A stretch of 64,000 nucleotides of DNA from positions 1 through 64,000 of the forward strand of contig JAUIBR010000037.1 of assembly GCA_030427705.1 (NCBI GenBank), read 5' to 3'. The notes under the pieces were generated by a model. That model worked only from the letters and a program-made list of their open reading frames with translations. It was not told the DNA's origin and did no database searches. This DNA is from a bacterium. Its GTDB lineage: Bacteria; Myxococcota_A; Bradymonadia; Bradymonadales; Bradymonadaceae. This document shows, piece after piece, positions 43,418 to 55,534 of the stretch. How positions within the stretch are numbered: the stretch's first letter is position 1; every line of letters starts with the position of its first letter. The position numbers were made by a program, and so were the translations under genes.

Positions 43418-44445
43418 AGCGCATTGCAATACGGGAAGATTGGGGAACAGCGGTCGAGGTAGAACCGGGGCTGTTTCGCCTACGCTTGGTAAATCCTCGC
43501 GGAACGCTGCTCATCAATACCTATATCTACAAGTCTCCAGGACATCTGGCGGTCATTGACCCCGGCTGGCCATGGACACTGCATGGACTGGAAACCGCGC
43601 TTTCAGACCTCGGCTTGGGCACGCTGGCTGAGGTAGACCAATGGCTCTACACACACACCCATATCGACCATATGGGGTTGGCTGCCATCTTATCTCAACA
43701 CAGCGATGCCCCGCACCATTGCTGGTCTTTAGTAGAAGAACACCTACCAAACTGGCACGCGTTTCAAGATGACATGAACGACTGGTTCGACTGGGGGAAA
43801 TCCGCTTTCGCGGAGCCGTGGCGAAGTGAGCTCATCGAACAACGTAAAAAACAACGGGAAGGTCAGCAGAAGTACTCCAGCATGGCGCACCAGTACGGGG
43901 AGCGCGCGGTGGAAAACGCGGTGCTCTATGAGCTTGGCGAGTCGATTCAGGTGGGGGACATCACGTTAGATATCCATGATGCACGCGGACATGACCCGTA
44001 CCATGTGGCGTTCCATGAGCCGGACCGCAAATGGTTGTTTGCAGGGGATGTGGTTATTGCGACCCCAACTCCCATTAGCCGTTCGATGGATGATGACCTT
44101 GCCCTGTACCGAGAGTCCTTGGACCGATTGCAGGCTCTGGACATTGAGCTGCTTCTTCCGGGACATGGCGTACAGAAATCAGACCGTATCGACTCAGCGT
44201 TTGAGCGCTCCCGGGATTACGTCACTTCCTACACCGAGCGGGTCCTGGCGCAGCTGGAAACAGCCGATGGCCCCGTGGATTTGCACACGATCGCGCTCGC
44301 GCTCACGCCGGAAGGCAAGCCCCTAAAACCAGAGCCACGGTGGTGGGTCCACGTGGCTCTTGTTGATTCGCACTTGAATATGTTGGTGAACGAGCAGAAG
44401 GCCGAGAGGCTCGATGGGCCGACCTATCTAGTCAGAGTCGCCTAG
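43411..44445 (+). CDS. metallo-beta-lactamase-fold hydrolase
   Basis: The 344-residue protein shows IDPGWPWTL, THTHIDHMG (the HxHxDH metal motif), HDARGHDPYHVAFH, FAGDVVIATPTP and LLPGHGVQ in the order of the metallo-beta-lactamase fold, and a C-terminal extension with RWWVHVALVDSHLNMLV that looks like a small winged helix. This arrangement is seen in broad hydrolase families; the substrate is unknown. The ATG overlaps the previous gene by 7 nt. The stop overlaps the convergent gene at 44428 by 18 nt. Confidence 0.85.
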   Translation: MVERIAIREDWGTAVEVEPGLFRLRLVNPRGTLLINTYIYKSPGHLAVIDPGWPWTLHGLETALSDLGLGTLAEVDQWLYTHTHIDHMGLAAILSQHSDAPHHCWSLVEEHLPNWHAFQDDMNDWFDWGKSAFAEPWRSELIEQRKKQREGQQKYSSMAHQYGERAVENAVLYELGESIQVGDITLDIHDARGHDPYHVAFHEPDRKWLFAGDVVIATPTPISRSMDDDLALYRESLDRLQALDIELLLPGHGVQKSDRIDSAFERSRDYVTSYTERVLAQLETADGPVDLHTIALALTPEGKPLKPEPRWWVHVALVDSHLNMLVNEQKAERLDGPTYLVRVA

Positions 44446-45555
44446 CTTGCCATCTCCCATGATAAGCTGAGCTTCCTTGTAGTTCTCCATGCTGAACACC
44501 TTCGCGGTGCCGTCAGGCTGCGGAAGGATGGTGATGGACATGGTCTTGCCGTCTTTCTCGAGCGCGAGCGAGCGGCCGTGAACACGGTTAATCTCGGGGA
44601 AGAACTCAGCCATCTTGTCGAGCTTTCCTTGGATTCCGGACTCCTTCCAGCCACGAGCTGCCATGCTCTGCTTGTAGAAGTCGTAAGTCTGATCGAGGCT
44701 TCGATGGTTCACCGTCCACTTATTCTGTCGGAACGGCTCGTTCTCCATCAAGCTCTGGAATCGGAAGTCTCGCTTACATCCAAAGCAGGATGGGATGTTC
44801 GGGTCGGCTGCTTGTGGTTTGACCGACCGGTTTTCCATCTTTGCAGCATCGAACTCTGAATCCGTCCAAACGGCGGTCATCATCGAGCGACGATTGTCCT
44901 CATTGGTCGCGTCGACGAATCGGTAGCCACCAAGGAAGTCTCGCATCGGCACACGACCTTGGGCGTCCTGATGCATGGATACGGTCTTCTCAAAGGACTG
45001 CGGCGGGACCATTCCCCCAACCGAAATGTAGTCCTTTTCTTTGCGCATCGGGACGAGCTCGCCTTTGAGCATCGCCTCGGACATCGGGCCGAGATCTTTG
45101 GACTTCTTCTGGAAGTCAGCCATCGCTGCTGGGTCGTATCGGTCCTGCTCATAGCGCGCGAGGTCGATCTCACCTGCCTGTGCAGGCAACGGAGCCTTGT
45201 CCAACCAGTTCTGGCTGTTGACGCCGAAGTTGACCATCTCTTCCTGAACGATGTTCATCGCCTGGTATGGGTCCTTGCGAGGTACATAGCCGCTGGCGAA
45301 GTACATCACGTTCCCGTTCAGGTCGTATGTCTTTGGCTTGAAGCCGAGCGACAGCATCGCACGCGAGAACTCACTCCCGTCTTTTGCGATCATGCTCGTA
45401 AGGTCGGCCTCAGCTTCGGGGACTTCGATACCCTTTTCTTCGGACACGTCGGTCGTGACGATGCCGAAACCAATTCCAAAGATTACCGCGCCAGCGACGC
45501 CGAGTTTGGCGAAAGTTTGAAGTCCGTCTTTAATCATGGGGCTCATTGCTTCCAT
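44428..45555 (-). CDS. exported or anchored protein of unknown function, last gene of a Tad-like cluster
   Basis: Not recognised. The 375-residue protein starts at ATG 45555, with GGAGG 9 nt upstream inside the end of the TadE-like gene; the longer frame from 45627 is not favoured. A membrane helix spans about residues 18-34 (LGVAGAVIFGIGFGIVT), and the rest is soluble and probably periplasmic. One CxxC pair (SCFGCKRDF) lies near residue 265; it is not a haem motif since no His follows. SIQG- and TadE-type motifs are absent. Its tight spacing to three pseudopilin-like genes suggests a role in that system. Confidence 0.65.
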   Translation of the reverse strand: MEAMSPMIKDGLQTFAKLGVAGAVIFGIGFGIVTTDVSEEKGIEVPEAEADLTSMIAKDGSEFSRAMLSLGFKPKTYDLNGNVMYFASGYVPRKDPYQAMNIVQEEMVNFGVNSQNWLDKAPLPAQAGEIDLARYEQDRYDPAAMADFQKKSKDLGPMSEAMLKGELVPMRKEKDYISVGGMVPPQSFEKTVSMHQDAQGRVPMRDFLGGYRFVDATNEDNRRSMMTAVWTDSEFDAAKMENRSVKPQAADPNIPSCFGCKRDFRFQSLMENEPFRQNKWTVNHRSLDQTYDFYKQSMAARGWKESGIQGKLDKMAEFFPEINRVHGRSLALEKDGKTMSITILPQPDGTAKVFSMENYKEAQLIMGDGKLGDSD

Positions 45556-45556
45556 C

Positions 45557-46462
45557 CTAGCATCCTCCCAGGGCGCCGCACCAGCTGGTGTCAAAGTTAC
45601 CCAAGGGGCCGTTTCCGCCGATCTCACCGCACTCTTCGGACGGCTTAGAACCGTCGCAAGCGCCGGAGTCGTCGGGGTTCGCGTTCAGGCAGTTTTGATA
45701 CGCCTGAGACTGTGCCTGACATGCATCCCCTTCAGACAACTCTTCGTCGTCGAGGTTGGGATTGATCTCGAAAACTGGAATCGAATTGTCGAAGCGTTCG
45801 GTGTTTGTGAACTCCAAACGCGTCATGACAACGGGTGCGATACGGTGCGTGGCAACGGTTCGTGCGGGCACCTGCAGCTGACCGGATTCGTAGTTGTAGT
45901 CGCCCCAGGTATGCGAACCTGAGCGAGTCGCTTCGCCTTCTGAGGCGCCATATCGAATACCTGCGCCAATCGCGAGTCCAGAGCCCGTCGTCCGAACGAT
46001 GGACGAGAAAGCTGAGGCGAATGAACCACCTTCGAACGTGGGGTCCATCAAATCGTTGAGCAACCGGTAGTTGATCATATTGTCGTCGCCCCCGGTGATC
46101 CCCGAGAGCGTGCGCTGTGGGCTGATACCTGAGCCGGGCATCAACGTCGCAGGAATCTGCGCCTTAACACCCGAATCGATGTAGATACCACCGCCACTGA
46201 GGCCGTTGTTCCAAACGTCCGTGACCGAGCCAATACTGGAGAGTGCGCCGGTGATCGGCGTCATGCCCAGCAGGTCGATCTCCGAATCGTTTTGCCAGAG
46301 TTCACGATAGGCTTCGGCCTTCACGACAAGCGCTTCCTGATTGAAGCGATACAGCATTCCCATGCCGCTGAAGATCATGATGAAGACGGGAAGTCCCATC
46401 ACGAACTCGGTGATTGCCGAGCCGGATTCGTTATGTAGAAGTTTTTGAACAAGCTTTTTCAT
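45557..46462 (-). CDS. TadE-like pseudopilin protein
   Basis: The 301-residue protein starts MKKLVQKLLHNESGSAITEFVMG and continues with a membrane helix (LPVFIMIFSGMGMLYRF), the TadE/TadG layout of a short cytoplasmic end, Gly-Ser-Ala before a Glu and a long helix. The rest is an extracytoplasmic domain with a Cys pair near the C terminus (SYQNCLNANPDDSGAC). The ATG overlaps the TGA of the TadG-like gene by 4 nt, and the next gene starts 1 nt after its stop codon. Confidence 0.8.
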   Translation of the reverse strand: MKKLVQKLLHNESGSAITEFVMGLPVFIMIFSGMGMLYRFNQEALVVKAEAYRELWQNDSEIDLLGMTPITGALSSIGSVTDVWNNGLSGGGIYIDSGVKAQIPATLMPGSGISPQRTLSGITGGDDNMINYRLLNDLMDPTFEGGSFASAFSSIVRTTGSGLAIGAGIRYGASEGEATRSGSHTWGDYNYESGQLQVPARTVATHRIAPVVMTRLEFTNTERFDNSIPVFEINPNLDDEELSEGDACQAQSQAYQNCLNANPDDSGACDGSKPSEECGEIGGNGPLGNFDTSWCGALGGC

Positions 46463-47988
46463 TTCGTCACTCCCTGCATTCGATCTGCAGTCATCGACGT
46501 GCCGATTCGATAGAGGTACAGCAAGTCATTCATTCCAGACCCTGCACTGAAGTCGGAATCGACGATGCCTGTGATGGAACCAACGATCAGGAATGGAATC
46601 GTATCGTTGATGATGGTTCCGAGGCCGGCATCAGGACCTTGAACCGCCGAACCGAGCGACTCTCCAGGGAGCGCGACTGGCCGGTTTTTCGACTTCCAGC
46701 GTGGTGACCACATATCCGGATTGTCCTGGAGGCCAAGTCGGTTACCCAGAATTGGAAGGTCACCGACCACGGAGAACGCGCCTTCACCCAAGATGGTGAA
46801 CGGTTGCTTGTAGACAATCTCCGAGCGCGCCATTGCGAAGTAACCCTCGTTTCCATAGAGCGGGTTCTTATTATAGTCCTGCTCCATGTAGGCGAATTTC
46901 TTCCTTCCTGAACTATCATCCATCGTTCCAGCGCGTGGCTTGTAGGCGATCGAGATGTTCGAGGTGGATTGAAGCCATTTGTTCTGGTCTTCGAAGTTGC
47001 TCTTGTTCACACGCCAGTCGAGATATCCATCTTCGTGGTAGGTAATCGATGCAACCGCACAACCCATGATTGGAAGTAGTTGGGCGATTGCAAAGATGGT
47101 CTTCCAGCCTTCCGGTGAATCATTTGAATCTTGGAAGGTTTGGATGCCGACGATGATCGCTTCGAGCGACAATGCATACTCACCGCAGTACTCAGCAGCC
47201 GCCAACACCGGTGACTGTGAGAGACTGAAGTTAAACGGCGTGGATTTGTTTTCCCAGACGACCTGTCGGTCACGACGCGTGACAGGTAAGGCGTCCGTGT
47301 TTTGTGTGAGGCTTGGCATACGATTGATGAACTCGGTCCCCAAGACCCAATCGACCGTACCGATCGAACGCAAGATGCCGCTCTTCACGTTGCCGATTCC
47401 ACTTGGTGGAGGCGGCCAGCTCGCCGAAATCATGGCGCCGTTGTTCATGGCGCGACCTGCGGCTTCAATCCACGCCCACCAAGGCGTGATGCCGAACATG
47501 TACTGCTGGTAGAACTCAAGCTGGTTGAGCTCCAGCGGAGCGCGGCCGGAGCCAAGAACACCCATCTCGGGTAAGTTCCATACGGCTTCGATCCCCTCCG
47601 CTATAACCATGGGTAAGCCGGCAAAGAATTCGTAACAGGCCTTGGGATTGGGTATCAGTTTGAAACAGTCACCGGCGTGGATGGCCATCTGCGCGATAAT
47701 CGCGACCCAAGCGTGCACGTACGTCACGAGGTATGAGTAGAAGAAGCGCTTGATGATGTTTGCATACACGATGACGTTCATCGTGCGCGCTTTCACCACC
47801 GAGTGGCTGTACGCCGCCGTATCGGCCGCGGTCTGCACTCGCATCTTGTCTTGCGAAGCTTGACCGGCATCGTAGAGCGTCATCGCGACCATGAAGAGCA
47901 CCAGGAACGCTGCCAAAACAAGCAGCAGAACGGCACCATTCTGGTCTTTGTGAAAACGCTCAAGCAGGTTGTTAAGTGTGGTCTGCAT
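46459..47988 (-). CDS. TadG-like Flp pilus assembly protein
   Basis: The 509-residue protein has the TadG/TadE N terminus: KDQNGAVLLLVLAAFLVLFMVAMTLYDAGQ followed by SQDKMRVQTAADTAAYSHSV, which matches putative Flp-pilus-assembly TadG-like domains. The long C-terminal part is extracytoplasmic. In Tad systems such minor pseudopilins modify the Flp pilus tip. It starts 7 nt after the previous gene (47996) and overlaps the next by 4 nt. Confidence 0.85.
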   Translation of the reverse strand: MQTTLNNLLERFHKDQNGAVLLLVLAAFLVLFMVAMTLYDAGQASQDKMRVQTAADTAAYSHSVVKARTMNVIVYANIIKRFFYSYLVTYVHAWVAIIAQMAIHAGDCFKLIPNPKACYEFFAGLPMVIAEGIEAVWNLPEMGVLGSGRAPLELNQLEFYQQYMFGITPWWAWIEAAGRAMNNGAMISASWPPPPSGIGNVKSGILRSIGTVDWVLGTEFINRMPSLTQNTDALPVTRRDRQVVWENKSTPFNFSLSQSPVLAAAEYCGEYALSLEAIIVGIQTFQDSNDSPEGWKTIFAIAQLLPIMGCAVASITYHEDGYLDWRVNKSNFEDQNKWLQSTSNISIAYKPRAGTMDDSSGRKKFAYMEQDYNKNPLYGNEGYFAMARSEIVYKQPFTILGEGAFSVVGDLPILGNRLGLQDNPDMWSPRWKSKNRPVALPGESLGSAVQGPDAGLGTIINDTIPFLIVGSITGIVDSDFSAGSGMNDLLYLYRIGTSMTADRMQGVTK

Positions 47989-47995
47989 TACGCCC

Positions 47996-48952
47996 TCACA
48001 GGATATCGTTTTCGTTGGGAAGCTCAGGATTTGGCGTCAGGTGATGCGTGAGCGAATACGTTCGCTCCACATCGGTGACCCAACCTCCGGCCGAGGGCGT
48101 GCCCCCGAACGCGAGCCCAACAAGGGGAAACACCATCTTATGGCTGTAGGTCACGTTGACCGTGAACTGCTCGACAGACGTTTCTGAGGGAGCCGTCAGG
48201 ATGTTTCCTTCGAAGCTGACCGAGGTGCTGCAGTAGGCGCCGGCGAGCTTGCCTGGTCCACGCTGCGCAAATGTCACTCGCTCAAGTGAAGACGAGAACG
48301 TTGAGTAGCGTTGTGGTGTTTCGGTAGGCGAAAGGCCAGCAGCCACGAGGCCGGCGACCAAGTCATTGAATGGGTCAGATTTTTCGCAGGCGATGTTTCC
48401 TGCGGACATCGGGGCAACCGGGGCGATCACTGAAGCCGCGGACAATCGAGCCGCATCTTCAACATGCTCTCGCGTCACTGTCTCGCCGGTGCGGTTGTTG
48501 CCCTCTTCAGGCCCCCAAACCGCAATGGTTCGGGCTGCTTGGAAGGTTCCCAGTGTGGTCAATAGACCCGCCATCGAATTCACGCCCATCTGCGCCAGCC
48601 CGAAGGTCAGCAGCAAGAAGACCGGGAAAATGATGATGGTCTCCGTCATAATCGCGCCGCGCGCACGCACGACGGCGAGTTTTTTGGACTTGCGTCGTCC
48701 TTCCTGAACCCAGCGATACCCGATGAAGAGTATCCCCCAGAAAGCCGCCGAAAGGCCAAACAGGATCCCGAGATCCTTCATGACATCAGCCTGAATCTGG
48801 GCATCGCCCAATCCAGTCTGCACGAGTACGATCGTCTCAGACAGGAAGCCTCCGGCGCCAATACAGAAGACGATCAGCGTCGCTGTGAGGTGGCCTAATC
48901 CGGAAAGCGCCCATGCGCCCAAGTTAGTTTCGTTTTTCGATTTCTCAGCCAT
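47996..48952 (-). CDS. TadE-like protein with two extra N-terminal membrane helices
   Basis: The 318-residue protein has hydrophobic stretches at about residues 15-45 (LTATLIVFCIGAGGFL) and 60-82 (GILFGLSAAFWGILFIGYRW), then at about 98 a TadE-like start (RARGAIMTETIIIFPVFLLL) ahead of a third helix and an extracytoplasmic domain. The Glu in MTETIIIF fits the TadE Glu5 position. It is the first gene of the four-gene cluster, and its ATG lies 369 nt from the divergent ATP synthase operon. Confidence 0.78.
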   Translation of the reverse strand: MAEKSKNETNLGAWALSGLGHLTATLIVFCIGAGGFLSETIVLVQTGLGDAQIQADVMKDLGILFGLSAAFWGILFIGYRWVQEGRRKSKKLAVVRARGAIMTETIIIFPVFLLLTFGLAQMGVNSMAGLLTTLGTFQAARTIAVWGPEEGNNRTGETVTREHVEDAARLSAASVIAPVAPMSAGNIACEKSDPFNDLVAGLVAAGLSPTETPQRYSTFSSSLERVTFAQRGPGKLAGAYCSTSVSFEGNILTAPSETSVEQFTVNVTYSHKMVFPLVGLAFGGTPSAGGWVTDVERTYSLTHHLTPNPELPNENDIL

Positions 48953-49321
48953 ATCCGAACTTCGTGTGTGTTCGCCTTATATGATTGCAAGTACCGATCC
49001 GATTTCTGCCAAGTATGTTGAAGTGTATCCAAACACCCGTCAAATGTAGAGAATGCGGGCGGCAGGACCGGTTCGCGACATGTAGGCCTCGATCTTACAA
49101 TCGTGCCAAAGTGTCACAATGATCGGTCAAGACACCCTGATCGGCATTTTTGGGCCTCCTTCGCCACGCGGCTCGCGGGTGCCAACTGCGCCCCTCACCC
49201 GATATCGCTTGACTCCCAAAATTGGGAATGTTAAACGCGCCCGTCTTTCTCGAAGCTAGGTACTTTGCCTACTTCGTTAGGCTGATTTCCAGCCCCAACC
49301 TGAGACGGAGACTGACAAGCG
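48953..49321. other. divergent promoter region of the Tad-like and ATP synthase operons
   Basis: The 369-nt gap holds no supportable gene. TTGACT (49209-49214), 17 nt and TAAACG (49232-49237) is a weak candidate promoter for the atp operon. CCCAA/TTGGG surrounds AA in that spacer. A short hairpin GGCTG-ATTTC-CAGCC lies at about 49280-49294 in the presumed atp leader. For the minus strand, TATAAG near 48979 could be a -10 box with no clear -35. Confidence 0.4.
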
Positions 49322-49780
49322 ATGTTCGCTAGCTCCAATGTAACAATCCTTGCCGGCGCGGCGATCGATATCGACGCCACGCTTGGCTTTCAGATGTTCC
49401 TCTTCCTAGCGCTGCTCATCATCCTTCGCCCTCTTCTCATCAATCCCTATCTCAAGGCGATGGATGCACGAAAAGAAGGTCTGGAAGGATCGCGCGAAGA
49501 TGCCAACGAGTTCGAAATCCGCGCTGAAAAAGCACTCGCGGATTACGAAAAGAAGATGCGCGATGCGCGTCGCGAAGCCCAAGAGGTCCGCGACTCACTT
49601 CGTGGCCAAGGCACCGCCGAGCAAAACGAGCTACTCGAAGAGGCTCGCGCAGAGCTCGCCACCAAGATCGAAGGTGAGCGCACCAAGATTAATGACGAGC
49701 GCGAGGCTGCTCTGGCAGCAATGAAAGAGCGCGCCGACGGCCTCGCAGGTGTCATCGTCGAGAAGGTGTTGCCAGCATGA
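49322..49780 (+). CDS. ATP synthase F0 subunit b' (second b-type subunit)
   Basis: The 152-residue protein has one membrane helix (LGFQMFLFLALLIILRPLLIN) and a long charged helix (KAMDARKEGLEG to MKERADGLAGVIVEKVLPA), the layout of ATP synthase b-type stator subunits. It precedes a second b subunit, so the pair probably forms a b/b' heterodimer as in alphaproteobacteria and cyanobacteria. The ATG follows a purine-rich GACAAGCG stretch. It overlaps the b gene by 4 nt. Loci with paired b genes and no a or c gene are known in other deltaproteobacteria. Confidence 0.88.
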   Translation: MFASSNVTILAGAAIDIDATLGFQMFLFLALLIILRPLLINPYLKAMDARKEGLEGSREDANEFEIRAEKALADYEKKMRDARREAQEVRDSLRGQGTAEQNELLEEARAELATKIEGERTKINDEREAALAAMKERADGLAGVIVEKVLPA

Positions 49781-50358
49781 AAAACAAGATCCTCTATATA
49801 GCAGCTCTTCTGATCGCATCCGTGCCAATGGACGCGTTCGCCGCTGGCGGACACGGCGACGGATTCCCCTGGGTTAGCTGGGGCGTGAGCGTCGTCAACT
49901 TCGTGATCTTCCTTGGCATCCTGATCTATTTCGCAGGTCCGAAGATCCAAGACCACTTCTCGACGCGTCGTGAAGACATGCTCGCTGACCTCAACGAGAG
50001 CAAGCGGCTACGCGAAGAAGCTGAAAAGAAATTTGAAGAGTACTCCGCTCGCCTCGAGAAGCTCGACGAAGAGCGCAAAGCACTGCTCGAAGATTATCAC
50101 GAGCAGGGTGAGGCAGAGAAAGAGCGCTTGGTCGCAGAGGCGAAAAAGCAGGTCGAGAAAATGCGTGCAGATGCTGAACTTATCATTCAGCAGGAGATGC
50201 GACGTGCGGTCTCGGCGATCGAGGAGCAGGCTGTGGATCTCGCGATTTCACTGGCCGAAAAGCAGCTTACCGAGAAGGTGGACGACAACGCGCAGAGCCG
50301 CATCGTCGCATCGTACGTAAGCGACCTCAACGAGATGGATTCCGCCCCAGGGGCGTAA
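49777..50358 (+). CDS. atpF: ATP synthase F0 subunit b
   Basis: Peripheral stalk subunit, 193 residues. The membrane helix VSWGVSVVNFVIFLGILIYFAGPKI is preceded by an extra hydrophobic N terminus (MKNKILYIAALLIASVPMDAFA) that looks like a cleavable signal peptide. A long coiled coil rich in Glu and Lys follows (LREEAEKKFEEYSARLEKLD). The gene lies between b' and delta, with 4-nt overlap and 9-nt gap. Signal-peptide-like N termini on subunit b are seen in some bacterial lineages. Confidence 0.9.
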   Translation: MKNKILYIAALLIASVPMDAFAAGGHGDGFPWVSWGVSVVNFVIFLGILIYFAGPKIQDHFSTRREDMLADLNESKRLREEAEKKFEEYSARLEKLDEERKALLEDYHEQGEAEKERLVAEAKKQVEKMRADAELIIQQEMRRAVSAIEEQAVDLAISLAEKQLTEKVDDNAQSRIVASYVSDLNEMDSAPGA

Positions 50359-50367
50359 GGAATAGGC

Positions 50368-50910
50368 ATGCGAAATCCGGTTTCAAAACGATACGCTCGC
50401 GCTTTCCTCGAACTCGGGGTGGCCAACGGCTCGTACAGCACGCTTCAGAAGCAACTTCGCGAATTCGCCGATGCATTTGGTGAAAGCCGCGACCTTCAGA
50501 ACGTCGTCCTCAATCCTGGTGTCCGTGTCGACGAACGACGAAATATCGTTCGCGCGATCGGCCAGAAACAAGGTTGGGACACGATGATGCTTAATCTGAC
50601 GCTGCTCTTGATCGACAAGGACCGAATCGCGCTCGTCCAAGACATCGCTGATGTCTTCGACGCGATGGTCGACGAACATGACGGAAATGTCCGCGCAACG
50701 GTCACATCCGCACGTTCGCTCAACCCGACTCAGGTCGGCGAGATCAAGACTGCGATCGCAAAAATGACAGGAAAGAACGTGTTGCTTGAGACTTCGGTCG
50801 ACGAAGCCCTTCTGGGCGGCGTCGTGACGCGCGTTGGAGGCAAAGTCTTCGACGGGTCGGTCCGAACTCAGCTGCAGACACTTAAAGATTCAATACTTCA
50901 AGACGTTTAG
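50368..50910 (+). CDS. atpH: ATP synthase F1 subunit delta
   Basis: Connects the b stalk to the alpha3-beta3 head, 180 residues, the normal length. It opens NPVSKRYARAFLELG and has the C-terminal family signature (VTRVGGKVFDGSVRTQLQTLK) common to OSCP/delta. The ATG follows GGAATAGGC. The gene sits in the standard order between b and alpha. Confidence 0.94.
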   Translation: MRNPVSKRYARAFLELGVANGSYSTLQKQLREFADAFGESRDLQNVVLNPGVRVDERRNIVRAIGQKQGWDTMMLNLTLLLIDKDRIALVQDIADVFDAMVDEHDGNVRATVTSARSLNPTQVGEIKTAIAKMTGKNVLLETSVDEALLGGVVTRVGGKVFDGSVRTQLQTLKDSILQDV

Positions 50911-50913
50911 TAA

Positions 50914-52473
<1,560 letters not shown>

Positions 52474-52497
52474 CTCTTAACCTTTGGGCAGGCCACT

Positions 52498-53376
52498 ATG
52501 CCGAACCTGAAAGAAATCCGGACGCGAATTGCGACCACCAAAAACACGCAGAAGATCACCAGCGCCATGAAAATGGTGTCGGCGGCCAAACTGCGTCGCG
52601 CCCAAGAGAATGCCGAGGCAGCTCGACCTTACGCTCTTAAAATGGAGCAGGTCATTTCCAGCCTCGTATCTCGTGTTGATGAAGGGTCGCACCCACTGCT
52701 CGTTTCACCAGAGCCGCAGAGCAAAGAGCTGGTGATCGTGATCACGTCTAACCGTGGTCTTTGCGGTGGGTACAACTCAAACGTGCTCCGAACTCTGGAG
52801 CGCTTCATCAGAGACCAGGCGCACTCGAACGTCGAAATCGACCTCGTCACTGTGGGTACGAAAGGCGAAACCTACACTCGAAGCCGTGGGCTCAATAAAG
52901 TTGAGGACTTCTCACACGTCGTGGGCAACGTCAGCTTCGCACAGGCCAAAGAAATTGCGACCTGGGCGACGGAGCGCTTCATCGGCGGCGAGTACGACAA
53001 AGTACATATCCTGTACAACGAGTTCGTCTCGGCGATTCAGTACAACACGACCCTTCAATTGCTCCTCCCATTGGCGATTGAAACGCCGGCGGAAGAGGCT
53101 GCTGAGGCTGAAGCGTCTGAGTACATTTTTGAACCTGACGAACAGTCGTTGTTGGGTCACTTGCTTCCTGCCCACATTGATGTGCAGGTGTTGCGGGCAC
53201 TTCTCGAAGCCGAAGCTAGTGAGCACGGCTCCCGAATGACCGCAATGGATAGCGCGACCAACAACGCAAAAGACATGATTGACTCCCTCACGCTGCAGTA
53301 CAACCGCGCGCGACAGGCCTACATTACGAAGGAACTTGTCGAGATCGTCAGTGGTGCTGAAGCCCTGAAGGGATAA
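52498..53376 (+). CDS. atpG: ATP synthase F1 subunit gamma
   Basis: Central rotor shaft of F1, 292 residues. MPNLKEIRTRIATTKNTQKITSAMKMVSAAKLRRAQ at the N terminus and ASEHGSRMTAMDSATNNAKDMIDSLTLQYNRARQ near the C terminus are the family signatures. An Ala/Glu-rich stretch (PAEEAAEAEASEYIFEPDEQ) lies at about residue 198, within the normal variation. A 49-nt gap to the beta gene is the largest in the operon. Confidence 0.96.
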   Translation: MPNLKEIRTRIATTKNTQKITSAMKMVSAAKLRRAQENAEAARPYALKMEQVISSLVSRVDEGSHPLLVSPEPQSKELVIVITSNRGLCGGYNSNVLRTLERFIRDQAHSNVEIDLVTVGTKGETYTRSRGLNKVEDFSHVVGNVSFAQAKEIATWATERFIGGEYDKVHILYNEFVSAIQYNTTLQLLLPLAIETPAEEAAEAEASEYIFEPDEQSLLGHLLPAHIDVQVLRALLEAEASEHGSRMTAMDSATNNAKDMIDSLTLQYNRARQAYITKELVEIVSGAEALKG

Positions 53377-53422
53377 TAGATTTTAGATACGCAATAACCC
53401 TTAAGATTAGTCCACGAGATAA

Positions 53423-55032
<1,610 letters not shown>

Positions 55033-55033
<1 letters not shown>

Positions 55034-55485
55034 TGGCTGAATCGATTTTCATCGAAGTCGTGACCCCAGAGCGCGCTGTACTTACGGGCGAGTGCTCCGA
55101 GGTGATCCTCCCCGGAACGGAAGGTCAAATGGGCATTTTGCCTGGCCACCTTCCGCTTCTTTCAGGGCTTGCGATCGGCACCATGACGGTCAAAGAGTTT
55201 CAACCGACGGGTGGTGGCGCTTCGGGAACGCGGCGCTTCATGGTCGACGGTGGATTCGTCGAGGTATTGCCCGACAAGATCTCAATCATGACCGAAGCTT
55301 GTGCTGGTCAGGACGAGATCGACGTCGCAGCCGCCCGCGTTGCGATTGAGGAGGCCGAGAAGCAGCTTCTTGCCGTCGAAGACAAAGCCAAGGCCGAAGA
55401 GGTCGAGGCGGAGGTCCTCAAACGACATCAGGACGCTCTTCGGCGCGCACGGATGCGCCTCTTAACCGCCGAAGGCGAAGAATAA
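55033..55485 (+). CDS. atpC: ATP synthase F1 subunit epsilon
   Basis: Rotor subunit that couples and inhibits F1, 150 residues. The N-terminal beta sandwich has VVTPERAVLTGECSEVILPGTEGQMGILPGH, the family signature, and the C-terminal helical hairpin (VAIEEAEKQLLAVEDKAKAEEVEAEVL) follows. The ATG shares one base with the beta stop (TAATG). A strong terminator directly follows the stop. Confidence 0.95.
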
Positions 55486-55486
55486 G

Positions 55487-55519
55487 AAAAGGCGACCATT
55501 GGTCGCCTTTTCTTTTTTT
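55487..55519 (+). terminator. bidirectional rho-independent terminator after atpC
   Basis: AAAAGGCGACC, an ATT loop and GGTCGCCTTTT form an 11-bp stem, followed by C and seven T residues. The AAAA on the left arm makes it a terminator for the convergent kinase gene as well, which ends at 55535. Confidence 0.93.
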
Positions 55520-55534
55520 GAAATCGCGCAATTT

